Below are positions 35,508-38,432 of a stretch of 38,432 nt of DNA, piece by piece. The translations under genes and the position numbers were made by a program. The stretch covers positions 1 to 38,432 of the forward strand of contig JAISFF010000003.1 in NCBI GenBank assembly GCA_031263725.1. The letters are read 5' to 3'. Origin of the DNA: Lysobacteraceae bacterium (lineage in GTDB: Bacteria; Pseudomonadota; Gammaproteobacteria; Xanthomonadales; Xanthomonadaceae). Each line of letters begins with the position of its first letter. Position 1 is the stretch's first letter. The notes below the pieces were generated by a model that worked only from the letters and a program-made list of their open reading frames with translations, was not told the origin of the DNA and ran no database searches.

Positions 35508-35596
35508 CCCGGCCCCGCACGGGCAGGGGACGCCGTTGTATCGACCTGCCGGAGCAGCTTCATTGCGTCCCGGCCCCGCACGGGCAGGGGACGCCG
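35508..35596. repeat. Two 28-base direct repeats with hairpin potential upstream of metK
   Basis: The same 28 bases occur at 35508-35535 and 35569-35596, 61 bases apart start to start. The second copy extends into GCGTCCC...GGGGACGC, a 7-bp outer stem with a short inner CCC/GGG stem; the first copy closes less well. They lie between the divergent rhodanese gene and metK. I do not recognise a known SAM riboswitch in them. A further small hairpin, ATCCC-CATAGA-GGGAT (35674-35689), sits just before metK. Confidence 0.7.
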
Positions 35597-35710
35597 CCGA
35601 TGGCCAGGCGACTGCGTGATCCGCTGACATGCAAGTCACGTCCGGTACGTGTATCATGCGCATCCATCCTTTCATCCCCATAGAGGGATATAGTAAAAGG
35701 CCCACACCGA

Positions 35711-36940
35711 ATGTCCAGCTACCTGTTCACCTCCGAATCGGTCTCCGAAGGCCATCCGGACAAGATCGCCGATCAGATCTCCGACGCCGTCCTCGATGCC
35801 ATCCTGGCCCAGGACAAACGCGCCCGCGTCGCCTGCGAAACCCTGGTCAAGACCGGTGTGGCGATCATCGCCGGCGAGGTCACCACCTCCGCCTGGGTGG
35901 ATATCGAGGCGCTGGCGCGCAAGGTCATCAACGACATCGGCTACACCAACTCCGAGGTCGGTTTCGACGGCCATACCTGCGGCATCCTGAACCTGATCGG
36001 CAAGCAGTCTCCGGACATCGCCGCGGGTGTCGACGGCACCAGCAAGAAGCAGAAGAAACCCGAGGAACAGGGCGCGGGCGACCAGGGCCTGATGTTCGGT
36101 TATGCCTGCAACGAAACTTCCGAACTGATGCCGGCACCGATCCACTACAGCCATCGCCTGGTCGAACAACAGGCCAAGGTCCGCAAGAACGGCCGGCTGG
36201 GCTGGCTGCGTCCGGATGCGAAATCGCAGGTCACTCTGCGCTATGACGGCAACAGGATCATCGGCCTGGATGCGGTGGTGCTGTCGACGCAGCACGATCC
36301 CGGCATCAAGCAGAAGGACCTGATCGAAGCGGTGCACGAATACATCCTCAAACCGGTCCTGCCGAAGAAATGGCTGGAATCGCTGCCGAAGAACAAGATA
36401 CATATCAATCCGACCGGAATCTTCGTGATCGGCGGACCCGTCGGCGACTGCGGCCTGACCGGGCGCAAGATCATCGTCGACAGCTACGGCGGCATGGCCC
36501 GCCATGGCGGCGGCGCGTTCTCCGGCAAGGACCCATCCAAGGTCGATCGCTCGGCCGCCTACGCCGCGCGCTATGTCGCCAAGAACGTGGTCGCCGCGGG
36601 ACTGGCCGACAAGTGCGAAGTGCAGGTCAGCTATGCGATCGGCGTCGCCGAGCCCACCTCGATCTCGGTGACCACCTTCGGCACCGGCCGGATTCCGGAC
36701 GGGCAGATCGAGAAACTGATCCGCAAGCACTTCGACCTGCGCCCCTACGGCATCATCAAAATGCTGGACCTGGTGCATCCCATCTATCAGCGTACGGCAA
36801 GCTACGGCCACTTCGGCCGCAGACCGCAGGAGATCGCCTACATCGACGGCCACGGCAAGCCACAGACCGCGATCGCATTCTCCTGGGAAAAGACCGATCG
36901 CGCCGAAGCACTGCGCAAGGACGCCAAACTCGGCAAGTAG
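35711..36940 (+). CDS. metK: S-adenosylmethionine synthetase
   Basis: This 409-residue enzyme makes SAM from methionine and ATP. The N-terminus [22 protein letters not shown], the [12 protein letters not shown] loop and the [18 protein letters not shown] segment are all canonical, with the essential Mg, K and ATP residues intact. A charged insert ([10 protein letters not shown]) before GAGDQG is longer than in enterics. Promoter elements are not clear: TATCAT at 35652-35657 is a possible -10. In many Xanthomonadales metK is followed by ahcY; here an integrase relic follows directly. Confidence 0.96.
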   Translation: MSSYLFTSESVSEGHPDKIADQISDAVLDAILAQDKRARVACETLVKTGVAIIAGEVTTSAWVDIEALARKVINDIGYTNSEVGFDGHTCGILNLIGKQSPDIAAGVDGTSKKQKKPEEQGAGDQGLMFGYACNETSELMPAPIHYSHRLVEQQAKVRKNGRLGWLRPDAKSQVTLRYDGNRIIGLDAVVLSTQHDPGIKQKDLIEAVHEYILKPVLPKKWLESLPKNKIHINPTGIFVIGGPVGDCGLTGRKIIVDSYGGMARHGGGAFSGKDPSKVDRSAAYAARYVAKNVVAAGLADKCEVQVSYAIGVAEPTSISVTTFGTGRIPDGQIEKLIRKHFDLRPYGIIKMLDLVHPIYQRTASYGHFGRRPQEIAYIDGHGKPQTAIAFSWEKTDRAEALRKDAKLGK

Positions 36941-36943
36941 CGC

Positions 36944-36975
36944 TTCCCCGCCGCTCCGGTGGACGGACCGGGGAA
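36944..36975 (+). other. Hairpin after metK
   Basis: TTCCCCG (36944-36950) and CGGGGAA (36969-36975) form a perfect 7-bp outer stem, with an inner TCCG/CGGA stem, starting three bases after the metK stop. There is no T-run. It may serve as the metK 3' end. Confidence 0.45.
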
Positions 36976-37263
36976 TGGCGCCTGCCGTTACCTCTGTGAA
37001 GCTGCAAGCAACCCAGAACGCGGATGAGAGAGAGGTTCCGCTGTCATCGCGCGCTCGGGAAATACTGTCACTGTTGCCGATGGATAGCGATTCGGTATTC
37101 AACATTGACCCACGTAGCCGGGATACGCTTTTCAGGAAGACGAAGCAGCGCACGCAGATAGTCGATCTGCATTTTCACGGCAGCCACACAGAGGCAATCT
37201 GGCATCTATCCAATAGACGCGGACGTGATGGAATTGGCGCGCATGAACGGCATTCCCCGATAG
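36975..37263 (+). pseudogene. Tyrosine-recombinase (phage integrase) relic
   Basis: One frame reads NADEREVPLSSRAREIL, SVFNIDPRSRDTLFRKTKQR, then VDLHFHGSHTEAIWHLS. This matches the C-terminal catalytic half of a phage-type integrase, whose box II normally reads LHFHDSRHEAI. The motif is broken here: the catalytic Arg is His and neighbouring residues have changed. After IWHLS the frame is lost, and the next integrase segment, DVMELARMNGIPR, continues in another frame to a stop at 37261-37263. The N-terminal half and the tyrosine are missing. It sits directly after metK and before the effector-like genes, so it probably marks an old island edge. Confidence 0.75.
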
Positions 37264-37376
37264 CGCCAGACCGTCGTGCAGGCGATCCTCTTCCTGCCAG
37301 CAACGCACAATCTCCTGCGGGGTAATCCAGACGCGCGGGCCTCGCAGGGACGGCGGGGCTGCTGGTATGTCTCGCC

Positions 37377-37934
37377 CTAATTCACCGCCATGTTGACGCT
37401 GCGAATGCATTTGAAGTCCGGATATGAAACCGAGGCGGACATATTCACCTCATCCCCCCTGTAGTCGTACAGTGTGTAATCAGGCGGATCAACACCCGGA
37501 GGCGGTGCTTGGGCTCCTGAAATCTGGACGAATCGTTCCAAGGGGAAACATGGTGTCTTCGATACCGTGAAGTAGATGCCGGTAACGTCAGGACTCCACT
37601 CTGGTCCTCCTGGGGTACTTCGAGGAACAAAGGTGCTGGCATCCTCCAGGATATAGCCATCAGCCAGAACCAGCTCCCCTTGTGTATCCAGAGAGGAAAT
37701 CTCTCCATTCCGCAGATAGGCGGCATACTGACGGTGCAGGAAATCAGTGACCTGATCGAGACCTGCCCGCCCCTGCTGAACAGGCAGGCTCAATAGTTGT
37801 TCCAGACTGAATTCAGCCTTCCCGCTTGCAGGATGGTCGGGCTTGGCAGTGATCCCGGCACAACCGCTCACGGCCAGAGCCGCGATGCCCCATGCGACCC
37901 AATGGAGACGGAAGAAATTCAGAGGGAAGAGCAT
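37377..37934 (-). CDS. Lipoprotein of unknown family, candidate immunity protein
   Basis: This 185-residue protein begins with a basic, hydrophobic signal ending in AVSGC, a good lipobox at C25. The mature part of about 160 residues is not a family I recognise. It contains paired Cys (TPCFPLE, FKCIRS) that could form a disulfide, and several short beta-like stretches. It is divergent, across 60 bases, from the HEIGH-motif protein. X-T4SS immunity proteins are characteristically small periplasmic lipoproteins beside their effector, which suggests an immunity role. They are usually on the same strand as the effector, so the pairing is an inference. Composition is more AT-rich than in metK. Confidence 0.6.
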   Translation of the reverse strand: MLFPLNFFRLHWVAWGIAALAVSGCAGITAKPDHPASGKAEFSLEQLLSLPVQQGRAGLDQVTDFLHRQYAAYLRNGEISSLDTQGELVLADGYILEDASTFVPRSTPGGPEWSPDVTGIYFTVSKTPCFPLERFVQISGAQAPPPGVDPPDYTLYDYRGDEVNMSASVSYPDFKCIRSVNMAVN

Positions 37935-37943
37935 TGCGTGTCC

Positions 37944-37973
37944 TTGATCGGCGTGATAGGTTTTCCATAAGAT
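37944..37973 (+). promoter_or_regulatory. Candidate promoter of the HEIGH-motif gene
   Basis: TTGATC (37944-37949) and TAAGAT (37968-37973) with an 18-base spacer would start transcription near 37980, 15 bases before the ATG at 37995. Both hexamers match consensus at four of six positions. Confidence 0.35.
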
Positions 37974-37994
37974 CAGTACAGGAATGGGTAGATC

Positions 37995-38432
37995 ATGTCA
38001 ACCGACACAGAGAGGCAGAAGGTGCGGGAAGCACTGTTGCAGAGTGAGCAATTCGCCAAGATGCCAGATGGTCTGAAGGAGGTCATCCTGCACTCTCCCA
38101 CGGCCAGCCAACAGTTCGAGGCGTTCTTTTCCAAGGGAAGCATCATCCGTCCTGATGATCGTGAAGACTTGGCTCACTATCGCGGCACGGAACCACCTCA
38201 AATCGTCGTCAGCCAATTCAAGTATTTGGAAGCCCGCCTCCCTCATCGCGACGACATGCGCAGAAGCCTGTTCTCGATCATGGCGCATGAAATCGGCCAT
38301 GACGCCATCGACCACGAAGCGCACCCGTTTCGTGGTAGCACAGAGGAAGAATACGTCGCCTACCGTGCCGAGCACGAAGCGATGGCAATCCAGAATACAT
38401 TTCCCATTTTCAAGGAACTGTCCGCGACCATG
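37995..38432 (+). CDS. Putative zinc-metalloprotease toxin, 3' truncated by the window
   Basis: This frame opens at ATG 37995 and runs unbroken for 146 codons to the window end. The N-terminus is soluble and polar with no signal peptide. At 98-102 it has HEIGH, preceded by a hydrophobic helix (LFSIMA), which is the HExxH zinc-protease motif. It is followed by EEEYVAYRAEHEAMAI, which offers a glutamate third ligand as in gluzincins. With a divergent lipoprotein next to it and an effector tail at the other end of the window, it may be an X-T4SS effector. The C-terminal half that would carry an XVIPCD is outside the window. An ordinary cytoplasmic protease is the alternative. Confidence 0.62.
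   Translation, partial: MSTDTERQKVREALLQSEQFAKMPDGLKEVILHSPTASQQFEAFFSKGSIIRPDDREDLAHYRGTEPPQIVVSQFKYLEARLPHRDDMRRSLFSIMAHEIGHDAIDHEAHPFRGSTEEEYVAYRAEHEAMAIQNTFPIFKELSATM

Noticed and set aside
35508-35596. A CRISPR array
   Set aside because: Only two repeat copies with one 33-base spacer, strong GC bias, and no cas genes nearby.
35597-35710. A SAM riboswitch in the metK leader
   Set aside because: No conserved core of the SAM or SAH classes is visible; only a 5-bp hairpin is seen.
37132-37410. A 92-codon minus-strand frame in the integrase region
   Set aside because: It overlaps the integrase relic on the opposite strand and shows no family similarity I recognise.

Overview
The window is a GC-rich gammaproteobacterial chromosome segment. 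Gene content and order point to the Xanthomonadales (Xanthomonas/Lysobacter/Rhodanobacter-like). The pointers are a Xanthomonas-type PilR, the order zapB-like–zapA–6S RNA–fau–EVE–rpiA, an OprO/P porin beside two pstS genes, and an apparent C-terminal tail of a Xanthomonadales type IV secretion killing effector (XVIPCD) at the left edge. Genus is not resolvable by eye. Most of the window is housekeeping; both ends look accessory and visibly less GC-rich.

Layout. 1-201: tail of a putative X-T4SS effector. 475-4592: pilR, rsmA, apaH and a DUF1287 lipoprotein. 4598-12024: a phosphate-acquisition block with a divergent OprO/OprP porin, a first (Sec-exported) pstS with its own terminator, then a Pho-box promoter, a second (lipoprotein) pstS, pstC, pstA, pstB and phoU. 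12237-16797: a beta-propeller lipoprotein, then cysB divergent from cysK. 16820-20955 (minus strand): a TM2/zinc-ribbon protein, an acetyl-CoA hydrolase/transferase-family protein, pepP and a YgfB-family gene. 21160-26045: a PAS-GGDEF-EAL protein, then zapB-like, zapA, ssrS (6S RNA), fau, an EVE-domain gene and rpiA. 26189-28922: a CbiM-like membrane protein, a doubly anchored DKNYY protein and a decayed zinc-ribbon gene. 29205-32682: a DUF192 lipoprotein, a SirB1-family protein, thiE and hemL. 33058-35438 (minus): rhodanese, YdjM-like and a triple-repeat tail-anchored protein in one likely operon. 35711-36940: metK. 36975-38432: integrase relic, a lipoprotein, and divergently the first 146 residues of a protein with an HEIGH zinc-protease motif, cut by the window end.

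How it works together. The phosphate block is the best-resolved circuit. Candidate Pho boxes precede the porin and both pstS genes, a strong terminator isolates pstS1, and a GC hairpin separates pstS2 from pstC. This predicts two independently phosphate-controlled binding proteins feeding one PstCAB importer with PhoU feedback. CysB/CysK form a divergent regulator/target pair. The most novel material is at the right edge: a putative metalloprotease next to a lipoprotein of the kind that serves as immunity protein in X-T4SS killing, beside a dead integrase. The triple-repeat protein in the rhodanese operon is a second candidate for undescribed biology. All functional statements are by reading motifs; no database search was run.
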